Part shown: positions 23,379 through 31,883 of the stretch, piece after piece
Layout: each line of letters starts with the position of its first letter
Position numbering within the stretch: the stretch's first letter is position 1
Assembly (NCBI RefSeq): GCF_000716535.1
Contig: NZ_JNWV01000016.1
Coordinates: 186,001-250,000, forward strand
Direction: 5' to 3'
Origin: Streptomyces flaveolus
Lineage (GTDB): Bacteria; Actinomycetota; Actinomycetes; Streptomycetales; Streptomycetaceae
DNA: 64,000 nt
Program-made: the position numbers and the translations under genes
The notes under the pieces: generated by a model
Told to the model about the DNA's origin: nothing
Databases searched by the model: none
The model's input: the letters and a program-made list of their open reading frames with translations, nothing else

Positions 23379-23576
23379 ATGGAGAGCGGACCGGCGATCT
23401 TCGCGGGAGTGGTGTTCTCCCTGTTCGGGGCCGGTCTACTGGTGTGGACCGGAACCCGTCTCCGGCGCCGGGAACCGGTGGCCGTCGGTGTGAGTCGGGT
23501 CGCATCCGCCGCCGTCGCGAGCGTGGCCGGGACGCTCGCGCTGACCCTCGGCGCGTACTGTCTGACCCGGCTCTGA
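23379..23576 (+). CDS. Small two-helix membrane protein
   Basis: A 65-residue hypothetical protein. Two hydrophobic helices (AIFAGVVFSLFGAGLLVWTG and a second containing VASVAGTLALTLGAYCL) flank a basic loop (TRLRRREP), so it is probably an inner-membrane hairpin. GTG at 23376 directly before the ATG is an alternative; GGAAGGGG lies a few bases upstream of either. No function can be assigned. Confidence 0.6.
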   Translation: MESGPAIFAGVVFSLFGAGLLVWTGTRLRRREPVAVGVSRVASAAVASVAGTLALTLGAYCLTRL

Positions 23577-23661
23577 GACGGGCACGCGCCATGTCCGGAC
23601 GGTAAGGGGAGCGTCACGCTCCGGACAGGGTCGTGGGGGTGACCGGGCAGTCCGGGCGGCA

Positions 23662-23687
23662 GGAATGGCGGTAGTCGGGTTACCGTT
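23662..23687 (+). promoter_or_regulatory. SigR-like promoter upstream of topA
   Basis: GGAAT (23662-23666) and GTT (23685-23687) are separated by exactly 18 bases. This is the reported -35/-10 pattern of the Streptomyces disulfide-stress sigma factor SigR. It would place the start of transcription about 140 bp before the topA start codon. Chance occurrence is quite possible. Confidence 0.35.
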
Positions 23688-23833
23688 CGAGTGGCCGTTG
23701 TGGGCTTTTCCCGTTTGACACGGGAGCGGGATGTAGCGTCACACTCCGCAGCGGCACACGAGCCAGCAGTACGCCGCGACCCCGGGACCAAGGCCTGGGG
23801 AGGCCCCAGCGTCGACCGGAGAGAAGAGCGAAG

Positions 23834-26662
23834 TTGTCCCCGACCAGCGAGACCGCACAGGGCGGTCGCCGACTCGTCATCGTCGAGTCGCCTGCCAAGG
23901 CGAAGACGATCAAGGGCTACCTCGGCCCCGGCTACACCGTCGAGGCGAGCGTCGGGCACATCCGCGACCTTCCCAACGGCGCCGCGGAGGTGCCCGAGAA
24001 GTACACCGGCGAGGTCCGCCGCCTCGGTGTGGACGTCGACCACGACTTCCAGCCGATCTATGTGATCAACGCGGACAAGAAGGCCCAGGTCAAGAAGCTC
24101 AAGGACCTCCTGAAGGACTCCGACGAGCTCTTCCTCGCCACTGACGAGGACCGGGAGGGCGAGGCCATCGCCTGGCACCTCCAGGAAGTCCTGAAGCCGA
24201 AGATCCCGGTCAAGCGCATGGTGTTCCACGAGATCACCAAGGACGCGATCCGCGAGGCCGTCGCCAACCCGCGCCAGCTCAACCAGAAGCTGGTCGACGC
24301 CCAGGAGACCCGCCGCATCCTCGACCGCCTCTACGGCTACGAGGTCTCGCCGGTGCTGTGGAAGAAGGTCATGCCCCGGCTGTCGGCCGGCCGCGTGCAG
24401 TCCGTCGCCACACGACTCGTCGTGGAGCGGGAACGCGAGCGCATCGCGTTCCGATCCGCCGAGTACTGGGACCTCACGGGCACCTTCGCGACCGGTCGCG
24501 CGGGGGATCCGTCGGACCCGTCGTCGCTGATCGCCCGCCTGCAGACCGTCGACGGCCGGCGGGTCGCTCAGGGCCGTGACTTCGACTCCCTGGGACAGCT
24601 CAAGAGCGCGAACACCCTCCACCTCGACGAGGCGACCGCCCGCGCCCTCGCCGCCGCCCTGGAGAACACCCGCTTCTCCGTCCGGTCCGTCGAGTCCAAG
24701 CCGTACCGCCGCTCGCCGTACGCTCCGTTCCGTACGACGACGCTGCAGCAGGAGGCCAGCCGCAAGCTCGGCTTCGGCGCGAAGGCGACCATGCAGATCG
24801 CCCAGAAGCTGTACGAGAACGGCTACATCACGTACATGCGTACGGACTCCACGACGCTGAGCGACACGGCGATCAACGCTGCCCGCGCCCAGGTCACGCA
24901 GCTGTACGGCGCCGACTATCTGCCGCCGCAGCCGCGCACGTACGCCGCCAAGGTCAAGAACGCCCAGGAGGCGCACGAGGCGATCCGCCCGTCGGGTGAT
25001 CGTTTCCGCACGCCCGCGGAGACCGGCCTGACCGGCGACCAGTTCAAGCTGTACGAGCTGATCTGGAAGCGGACCGTCGCCTCCCAGATGAAGGACGCGA
25101 CCGGCAACAGCGTGACCGTGAAGATCGGCGGCACCGCGGCCGACGGGCGGGACGTCGAGTTCAGCGCCTCCGGCAAGACGATCACCTTCCACGGCTTCCT
25201 GAAGGCCTACGTCGAGGGTGCCGACGACCCGAACGCCGAGCTGGACGACCGCGAGCGCCGGCTGCCGCAGGTCGCCGAGGGCGACGCGCTGTCCGCCGAG
25301 GAGATCACGGTCGACGGCCACGCCACCAAGCCCCCGGCCCGCTACACCGAGGCCTCCCTGGTCAAGGAGCTGGAAGAGCGCGAGATCGGCCGCCCGTCGA
25401 CGTACGCGTCGATCATCGGCACGATCCTCGACCGCGGCTACGTGTTCAAGAAGGGCACGGCCCTCGTGCCGTCGTTCCTGTCGTTCGCCGTGGTGAACCT
25501 CCTGGAGAAGCACTTCGGGCGGCTCGTCGACTACGACTTCACGGCCAGGATGGAGGACGACCTCGACCGCATCGCGGCGGGTGAGGCCAAGGCCGTGCCG
25601 TGGCTGAAGCGCTTCTACTTCGGCGAGGGAACCGCCACCGGCGGCGCGGCCGACGCCGGCAACGGCGACGGCGACCACCTCGGCGGCCTCAAGGAGCTGG
25701 TGACCGACCTGGGCGCGATCGACGCGCGCGAGGTGTCGTCGTTCCCGGTGGGCAACGACATCGTGCTGCGCGTGGGCCGCTACGGCCCGTACATCGAGCG
25801 CGGCGAGAAGGACACCGAGCAGCACCAGCGCGCCGACATCCCGGACGACCTGGCACCGGACGAGCTGACCGTCGAGCTGGCCGAGGAACTGCTGGCCAAG
25901 CCCAGCGGCGACTTCGAGCTGGGCACCGACCCGGCCACCGGCCACACGATCGTCGCCAAGGCCGGCCGCTACGGCCCGTACGTCACGGAGGTTTTCCCCG
26001 AGGGCACCCCGAAGACCGGCAAGAACGCGGTCAAGCCGCGCACGGCCTCGCTCTTCAAGTCGATGTCACTCGACACGGTGACGCTTGAGGACGCCCTGAA
26101 GCTGATGTCGCTGCCGCGCGTCGTCGGCACCGACACCGACGGCCAGGAGATCACCGCGCAGAACGGCCGCTACGGCCCGTACCTGAAGAAGGGCACGGAC
26201 TCGCGCTCGCTGCAGGCCGAGGACCAGATCTTCACGATCACGCTGGAGGAGGCGCAGGCGATCTACGCCCAGCCGAAGCAGCGTGGCCGGGCGGCCGCCA
26301 AGCCGCCGCTGAAGGAGCTGGGCGATGACCCGGTCTCCGGCAAGCCGGTCGTGGTCAAGGACGGCCGCTTCGGTCCGTACGTCACCGACGGCGAGACCAA
26401 CGCGACCCTCCGCTCCGGCGACAGCGTCGAGACGATCACTCCTGAGCGTGGTTTCGAACTGCTCGCCGAGAAGCGCGCGAAGGCGCCCGCCAAGAAGACC
26501 GCGAAGAAGGCGGCCGCCAAGAAGACCGCTCCGGCGAAGAAGACCGCCGCCAAGAAGACCGCCGCCAAGAAGACGGCCGCCAAGAAGACGACGACCGCCA
26601 AGAAGACCACCGCGAAGAAGGCGACGGCTTCCAAGGCGACGGCTTCCGGCACCGAGGACTGA
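23834..26662 (+). CDS. topA: DNA topoisomerase I
   Basis: A 942-residue type IA topoisomerase that relaxes negative supercoils. The TOPRIM domain opens with LVIVESPAKAKTI and has TDEDREGEAIAWH. The catalytic tyrosine is Tyr334 in GYITYMRTDS. The C-terminus lacks zinc fingers and instead has repeated Topo_C-type modules (GRYGPY, GRFGPY) and a lysine-rich tail of KKTAAKK repeats from about residue 886, as known for actinobacterial TopA. The start is a TTG at 23834 with a weak AGAAGAG site, suggesting restrained translation. A clear terminator follows. Confidence 0.96.
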   Translation: MSPTSETAQGGRRLVIVESPAKAKTIKGYLGPGYTVEASVGHIRDLPNGAAEVPEKYTGEVRRLGVDVDHDFQPIYVINADKKAQVKKLKDLLKDSDELFLATDEDREGEAIAWHLQEVLKPKIPVKRMVFHEITKDAIREAVANPRQLNQKLVDAQETRRILDRLYGYEVSPVLWKKVMPRLSAGRVQSVATRLVVERERERIAFRSAEYWDLTGTFATGRAGDPSDPSSLIARLQTVDGRRVAQGRDFDSLGQLKSANTLHLDEATARALAAALENTRFSVRSVESKPYRRSPYAPFRTTTLQQEASRKLGFGAKATMQIAQKLYENGYITYMRTDSTTLSDTAINAARAQVTQLYGADYLPPQPRTYAAKVKNAQEAHEAIRPSGDRFRTPAETGLTGDQFKLYELIWKRTVASQMKDATGNSVTVKIGGTAADGRDVEFSASGKTITFHGFLKAYVEGADDPNAELDDRERRLPQVAEGDALSAEEITVDGHATKPPARYTEASLVKELEEREIGRPSTYASIIGTILDRGYVFKKGTALVPSFLSFAVVNLLEKHFGRLVDYDFTARMEDDLDRIAAGEAKAVPWLKRFYFGEGTATGGAADAGNGDGDHLGGLKELVTDLGAIDAREVSSFPVGNDIVLRVGRYGPYIERGEKDTEQHQRADIPDDLAPDELTVELAEELLAKPSGDFELGTDPATGHTIVAKAGRYGPYVTEVFPEGTPKTGKNAVKPRTASLFKSMSLDTVTLEDALKLMSLPRVVGTDTDGQEITAQNGRYGPYLKKGTDSRSLQAEDQIFTITLEEAQAIYAQPKQRGRAAAKPPLKELGDDPVSGKPVVVKDGRFGPYVTDGETNATLRSGDSVETITPERGFELLAEKRAKAPAKKTAKKAAAKKTAPAKKTAAKKTAAKKTAAKKTTTAKKTTAKKATASKATASGTED

Positions 26663-26708
26663 CACCCCCGTCGGATCGACGGCCTCCTTCCCCGGTTCGC
26701 ACAACGAA

Positions 26709-26737
26709 CGCCCCGGCACCCCTTCGGTGCCGGGGCG
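26709..26737 (+). terminator. Terminator of topA
   Basis: Perfect 12-bp stem CGCCCCGGCACC (26709-26720) with its complement (26726-26737) and a CCTTC loop, 47 bp after the topA stop. No U-tract follows. Confidence 0.85.
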
Positions 26738-26793
26738 CGCGCATGCCCGGACACGCGAGGTGTGGTGTCAGCGGCTGCGGATAGGCTGAACGC

Positions 26794-29700
26794 ATGACGC
26801 GAGCCGATCAGCCAACGGCCCACACCACAGCACCGGACGACGCCCTGGTCGCGGACTCCCGCGAGCGCGCCGTCCGTTCCCTGCTGCGCCGACCGCAGCT
26901 GAGGCGCCTGTGGAGCGCGCAGCTCGTGAGCGGTGTCGGCGACACCCTGTCCCTCCTCGTCCTGGTCCTCCTGGTCCTCCAGTCGGCGATCGCCGAGGGG
27001 GCCTTCGGGGGCGGCTACCGAGGCGTGGCGTTCGCAGTGGCGACGGTCTTCGCCGCGCGCATCCTCGCCGCGCTGCTCTTCGGCGCCGTGCTCCTCGGCC
27101 CGCTGACCTCGCTCACCGCCCAGGAGGGCCCGCTCGACCGCCGCTGGACCATGGTCGGCGCCGACGGCCTGCGCGCGGCGCTGCTGATCGTCGCACCCTT
27201 GTGGATCGACTGGACGCCGGACAACGCACTCGCCGTCCTGCTGGTCACCGCCTTCGTCACCGGCGTCGCCGAGCGGCTGTGGACCGTCTGCCGGGAGAGC
27301 GCCGCTCCCGCCCTGTTGCCGGCCCCGCCCCCGGAGGGTGCGACGGTACGACCGCTGCCGGATCACCTGGACGCCCTGCGCCGCCTGTCGCTGCGGACGA
27401 CCTTCCTGGCGGTCCCGCTGGCCGCCGCCGCCCTGGTCGTCGCCGCCCTGCTGAACAACCTGCTGGGCGCTGGCGTGGCCTGGTTCGACCAGCACCAGGC
27501 GGCCCTCGGGTCGTACGTGGCGGCGGGCCTGTTCGCCGCCTCGCTGTCCGTGCTGACCTATCTGGAGCTGCCCGACACGCACACCCCGCGCGCGCGGTCC
27601 CCGCTGGAGGGCCTGCGCCGCCCGCGCACCGGCACCGGAGTCGACAAGGGCCGTACGGGCGCCATCCCGCTGCTCGTCCCGGCCTGCGCCGGAGTCGCCG
27701 GCGCCATCGCGGCGGCCGTCGCGGTGTGCGTGCTGCACGCCAAGGACCTGGGCGGCGGCCCCGTGCTGTACGGCCTGCTGGTGCTGGGCCTGACCGGCGG
27801 TGTCGCCGTCGGTATCCGCACCGCCCCCGCGCTGCTGCCCTCGCTCTCCCGCCGGCGTCTGCTGGCCCTGGCCATCGCCGTCACCGGCATCGCGCTGCTG
27901 GCCGCCGGGCTGGTCCCGGACGTCACCACGGTCCTGCTGATCGTCACGCTGGCCGGCGTCGGCGCGGGCGTGGCCGCCAACACCGGGCACACCCTGCTCG
28001 ACCAGGAGACCGAGGACTCCCGCCGGGGGCGGACCACCGAACACCTGCACGCGATGGTCCGCGTCTTCATAGCGCTCGGCGCCCTGATCGCGCCCCTGGT
28101 CGCGGCCCTGATCGGCCCGCACCGGCTGGAGAACGGCAAGTTCGTCTTCGCGCACGGCGGCGCCGCCTTCACGCTGATGCTGGTCGGCGCCCTGCTGCTG
28201 CCGGTGGCCGCGCTGGTGCTCGCCAAGGTCGACGACCGCTCCGGCGTGCCGCTGCGGCAGGACCTCAAGGACGCCCTGCTGGGCGGCGACGACCCGGTCA
28301 CCGCACCGGCGGCCAACGGCTTCTTCATCGCCCTGGAGGGCGGCGACGGCGCCGGCAAGTCCACGCAGGCCGAGGCGCTCGCCGAGTGGATCCGCGCCAA
28401 GGGCCACGAGGTCGTGCTCACCCGCGAGCCCGGCGCCACCCCGGTGGGCAAGCGGCTGCGCTCGATCCTCCTGGACGTCTCCTCGGCGGGCCTGTCCCAC
28501 CGCGCGGAAGCGCTGCTGTACGCCGCCGACCGCGCCGAGCACGTCGACACCGTCGTACGCCCCGCCCTGGAGCGCGGCGCGGTGGTCATCACCGACCGCT
28601 ACATCGACTCCTCCGTCGCCTACCAGGGCGCCGGCCGCGACCTGTCCCCGACCGAGATCGCCCGCATCAACCGCTGGGCCACCAACGGTCTCGTCCCGCA
28701 CCTGACCGTCCTGCTGGACGTCTCCCCGGAGACCGCCCGCGAGCGGTTCACCGAGGCACCGGACCGGCTGGAGTCGGAGCCCGCGGAGTTCCACGCGCGC
28801 GTGCGGGCCGGTTTCCTCACGCTGGCCGCCTCCGACCCCGGGCGCTACCTGGTCGTGGACGCCGGACAGGAGCCCGAGGCCGTCACCACCGTGATCCGGC
28901 ACCGGCTGGACGTCGTGCTGCCGCTGTCCGAGGCCGAGATCAAGGCCCAGGAGGAGGCACGCAGGAAGGCCGAGGAGGAAGCCCGCCGCAAGGCCGAGGA
29001 AGAGGCCGCCCGCAAGGCCGAGGAGGAACGCCTGGAGCGCGAGCGCCAGGAGCAGCTGGCCAAGTTGCGCGCCGAGGAGGAGGAGCGCAAGCGGCGCGAG
29101 CTGGAGGAGGCGCAGCGGCGCGAGGCCGAACGGCAGGCGGAGGAGGCCCGGCAACGGGCCGAGGAGGCCCGCCGGCGCGCCGAGGAGGAGCGGCAGCGGC
29201 TGCTCGCCGAGGAGAAGGCGCGCGCGGAGGAGGAGGCCCGCCGCAGGGCCGAGGAGGAGCGGCGCCGCAAGCAGGCCGAGGAGGAGGCCCGCCGGCGCGC
29301 CGAGGAAGAGGCCCGGCAGGCCCGGCTGCGTGCCGAGGAGGAGGCCCGGCGCCTGGAGGCCCAGCGCAAGGCCGAGGAGGCGCTGCTGCGCGCGGAGGAG
29401 GCCCGCCGGCAGGCCGCCGAGGCCGCTGCGGCGGCCGACGCGGCGGCCCGCAGGCCCAGCACCTCGCTGCCGCCGGCCCCGGGCGTGGTCCCCGACGTGG
29501 CCACGGTCCCGACGCCGGTGGTGTCGCCGGAAGCGGCCGCGCGCGGGACGGACACGCGGGGCACGGACGACGAGACGACCGTGTTGCGTCCGGTGCGCGA
29601 GGAGCGTGCCGCCGACGACGCCCGGCGGGCCCACCCCGACTCCGAGGTGACCGCCGAGCTGCCGCAGCTGCCGATTGTCACCGGTCCGGCCGACGAGACC

Positions 29701-30123
29701 GCGGTGCTGCCGCAGGTGCCGCCGGGCGCGGCGGACGAGACGGCGGTGCTGCCGCAGGTGCCCGCCGACGAGACGGCCGAGCTGCCGCGGGTGCCGCCGG
29801 GTGCGGCGGACGAGACGGCGGTGCTGCCGCCCGTACGGGACGCAGACCCGGCGGACCGGGTGCCGCCCGGCTTCTTCCGGGACGAGCCGCGCGCCGCTGG
29901 CCCCGACGGCTCCGAGCCGCGCACGCGCGAGCTGCCCCAGATCGACGCCGACGGCACCCCGCGGCGGCGCCCGCGCCCCGACTGGGCCGAGGAGACCCCG
30001 CTGGACGACCTGCCCACGCTGGCCGACGAACTGCTGGGTTCGTACGACGAGGGGGAGTACGGCGACCAGGGCGACGGCGAGGAACAGGGCCGCAAGGGAC
30101 GGGGCCGGGGGCGCCGCGGCTGA
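26794..30123 (+). CDS. tmk: MFS-like membrane domain fused to thymidylate kinase with long coiled coil
   Basis: A 1109-residue protein. Residues 1-495 form a major-facilitator-like membrane domain with about 12 helices. Residues ~508-710 are a dTMP kinase: P-loop LEGGDGAGKSTQAEAL, REPGATPVG, TDRYIDSSVAYQGAG. It makes dTDP from dTMP and is the only tmk seen here. Residues ~715-885 are a highly charged coiled coil of EEARRKAEEEA-type repeats. The last ~220 residues are acidic and proline-rich, with repeats of DETAVLPQVP. Such fusions are known in Streptomyces, but the role of tethering the kinase to the membrane is unexplained. ATG at 26794 follows shortly after the topA terminator. Confidence 0.9.
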   Translation: MTRADQPTAHTTAPDDALVADSRERAVRSLLRRPQLRRLWSAQLVSGVGDTLSLLVLVLLVLQSAIAEGAFGGGYRGVAFAVATVFAARILAALLFGAVLLGPLTSLTAQEGPLDRRWTMVGADGLRAALLIVAPLWIDWTPDNALAVLLVTAFVTGVAERLWTVCRESAAPALLPAPPPEGATVRPLPDHLDALRRLSLRTTFLAVPLAAAALVVAALLNNLLGAGVAWFDQHQAALGSYVAAGLFAASLSVLTYLELPDTHTPRARSPLEGLRRPRTGTGVDKGRTGAIPLLVPACAGVAGAIAAAVAVCVLHAKDLGGGPVLYGLLVLGLTGGVAVGIRTAPALLPSLSRRRLLALAIAVTGIALLAAGLVPDVTTVLLIVTLAGVGAGVAANTGHTLLDQETEDSRRGRTTEHLHAMVRVFIALGALIAPLVAALIGPHRLENGKFVFAHGGAAFTLMLVGALLLPVAALVLAKVDDRSGVPLRQDLKDALLGGDDPVTAPAANGFFIALEGGDGAGKSTQAEALAEWIRAKGHEVVLTREPGATPVGKRLRSILLDVSSAGLSHRAEALLYAADRAEHVDTVVRPALERGAVVITDRYIDSSVAYQGAGRDLSPTEIARINRWATNGLVPHLTVLLDVSPETARERFTEAPDRLESEPAEFHARVRAGFLTLAASDPGRYLVVDAGQEPEAVTTVIRHRLDVVLPLSEAEIKAQEEARRKAEEEARRKAEEEAARKAEEERLERERQEQLAKLRAEEEERKRRELEEAQRREAERQAEEARQRAEEARRRAEEERQRLLAEEKARAEEEARRRAEEERRRKQAEEEARRRAEEEARQARLRAEEEARRLEAQRKAEEALLRAEEARRQAAEAAAAADAAARRPSTSLPPAPGVVPDVATVPTPVVSPEAAARGTDTRGTDDETTVLRPVREERAADDARRAHPDSEVTAELPQLPIVTGPADETAVLPQVPPGAADETAVLPQVPADETAELPRVPPGAADETAVLPPVRDADPADRVPPGFFRDEPRAAGPDGSEPRTRELPQIDADGTPRRRPRPDWAEETPLDDLPTLADELLGSYDEGEYGDQGDGEEQGRKGRGRGRRG

Positions 30124-30495
30124 GCTACGCCGGCGGCAGCCGGGTCGGTCTCCGGACGCTGGTGCTGGTGAGGGCCGGCGCCCGGGACATCGGCGGGGCG
30201 GCGCCTCCGGGCGTCGGCGACGGCTGCGGCGGGTATCGCGCCAGCCGTAGCCTCCGTGACAGGCCGGGCTGTCGGTGTCAATCGGCCGCCGACCGCGGGC
30301 GCCGTGGACCACAGGCGGGGCGTCGTGTCAGACGTACTTCCTCAACTGGGGAGGCGTACCCCTACCACCGGACAGCCGTAGTCAACCGGATCCATCGGAT
30401 CCACCGCCTCCGCGACCTCCGTCCGACCCGTTGTCAGTGCCCACCCGCACAATGGATCCCGGAACGCGGAGTGTGACGGAAGGGCGGCGTGACCC
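30124..30495. other. Intergenic region between tmk and holB
   Basis: About 370 bp of GC-rich DNA. A short direct repeat, GGATCC-ATC-GGATCC, lies near 30388. No terminator as clear as those nearby and no gene was found. It probably contains the holB promoter. Confidence 0.4.
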
Positions 30496-31701
30496 ATGAC
30501 CGTGTGGGACGACCTCGTCGGGCAGGAGAAGGTGAGCGCGGTGCTCGATGCCGCCGCGCGGGACGCCGACGCCCTCGTCACGGCCGCCGCGGCGGACCAG
30601 CCGCTGCCGGAGACGTCGAAGATGACCCACGCCTGGCTCTTCACCGGGCCGCCCGGCGCGGGCCGGAACCAGGCGGCCAGGGCCTTCGCCGCCGCCCTGC
30701 AGTGCGTGAGCCCCGACCGCGCGCTCGGCGGCGCCCCCGGCTGCGGCTTCTGCGACGGCTGCCACACCGCGCTGCTCGGCACCCACGCGGACGTCACGAC
30801 GGTCGCCGCGGTCGGCTCCGAGATCCTGGTCAAGGACATGCGGGACACCGTCCGCAAGTCGTTCACCTCCCCGGCGAACGGCCGCTGGCAGATCATCCTG
30901 GTCGAGGACGCCGAGCGGCTGAACGAGAAGTCCGCCAACGCGGTCCTCAAGGCAGTGGAGGAGCCCGCCCCGCGCACGGTCTGGCTGCTGTGCGCCCCCT
31001 CCATCGAGGACGTCCTGCCGACCATCCGCTCCCGCTGCCGCCACCTGAACCTGCGCACGCCGTCCGTCGAGGCGGTCGCCGACACGCTCATGCGGCGCGA
31101 CGGCATCGAGCCCGAGGTCGCCGCGTCCGTCGCCCGCGCCACCCAGGGGCATGTCGACCGGGCCCGCCGCCTGGCCACCGATCCGGCGGCCCGCGAGCGC
31201 CGGGCCACCGTGCTGAAGCTCCCGCTGCGGCTGGACGAGGTCGGGGCCTGCCTGAGAGCCGCTCAGGAGCTGGTCGACGCGGCTGCCGAGGACGCCAAGC
31301 AGCTCGCAGAGGAGATGGACGGCAAGGAGGCCGAGGAGCTGAAGGCGGCGCTGGGCGCGACCCAGGGCGGTCGGATGCCGCGCGGTACGGCGGGGGTGAT
31401 GAAGGATCTGGAGGACATGCAGAAGCGCCGCAGAACCCGTACGCAGCGCGACAGCCTGGACGTCGCCCTCGGTGACCTCACCGCCTTTTACCGCGATGTC
31501 CTCGCCCTGCAGCTCGGTACGCGCGTGGCGCTCGCCAACGCCGACGCGGAGGACGCCCTGGAGCGGCTGGCCCGGGCCAGCACTCCGGAGTCCACCCTGC
31601 GCCGCATCGAGGCGATCGCCGCGTGCCGCGAGGCCCTGGACCGCAACGTGGCTCCGCTGCTGGCGGTGGAGGCGATGACGATGGCGCTGCGCGCTGGGTG
31701 A
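30496..31701 (+). CDS. holB: DNA polymerase III subunit delta'
   Basis: A 401-residue AAA+ protein of the clamp loader, cytosolic. It has WDDLVGQEKV at the N-terminus, a P-loop altered to GPPGAGRNQA (arginine in place of the essential lysine, so it probably does not hydrolyse ATP, as expected for delta'), and a zinc module with four cysteines (CVSPDRALGGAPGCGFCDGC). VEDAERLNEKSANAVLKAVEEP and RCRHLNL are typical. It follows tmk, the usual bacterial order. The ATG lies close after GTGACGGAAGGGCGGCG. Confidence 0.93.
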   Translation: MTVWDDLVGQEKVSAVLDAAARDADALVTAAAADQPLPETSKMTHAWLFTGPPGAGRNQAARAFAAALQCVSPDRALGGAPGCGFCDGCHTALLGTHADVTTVAAVGSEILVKDMRDTVRKSFTSPANGRWQIILVEDAERLNEKSANAVLKAVEEPAPRTVWLLCAPSIEDVLPTIRSRCRHLNLRTPSVEAVADTLMRRDGIEPEVAASVARATQGHVDRARRLATDPAARERRATVLKLPLRLDEVGACLRAAQELVDAAAEDAKQLAEEMDGKEAEELKAALGATQGGRMPRGTAGVMKDLEDMQKRRRTRTQRDSLDVALGDLTAFYRDVLALQLGTRVALANADAEDALERLARASTPESTLRRIEAIAACREALDRNVAPLLAVEAMTMALRAG

Positions 31702-31720
31702 AGCGCTCAGCCCTTCACGG

Positions 31721-31784
31721 CGACTGACCGGGCAAGGCTCGGCCGGTCAGGGCCACTGACTCAGCAAGGCTCGGCAGGTCAGAG
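31721..31784. repeat. Two tandem 32-bp repeats after holB
   Basis: Copies at 31721-31752 and 31753-31784 share ACTGAC, AGCAAGGCTCGG or GGCAAGGCTCGG, and GGTCAG at the same offsets. Each can fold through CTGACC/GGTCAG into a hairpin, so the pair may terminate holB transcription. Confidence 0.6.
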
Positions 31785-31871
31785 CGACTGGCTGAGGAGA
31801 GAGAGGAGGCCACCATGTCCCTCGTACGAGCCACAAATCCCACGCACCGCACACTTCCCGTCGCACACGGT

Positions 31872-31877
31872 TAGGCT
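31872..31877 (+). promoter_or_regulatory. Possible -10 box of a leaderless promoter
   Basis: TTAGGCT occurs with TAGGCT-like spacing six to seven bases before the ATG at 31884, and no ribosome site is present. This would put the transcript start at the initiation codon. No convincing -35 box is seen. Confidence 0.3.
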
Positions 31878-31883
31878 CGCCGG

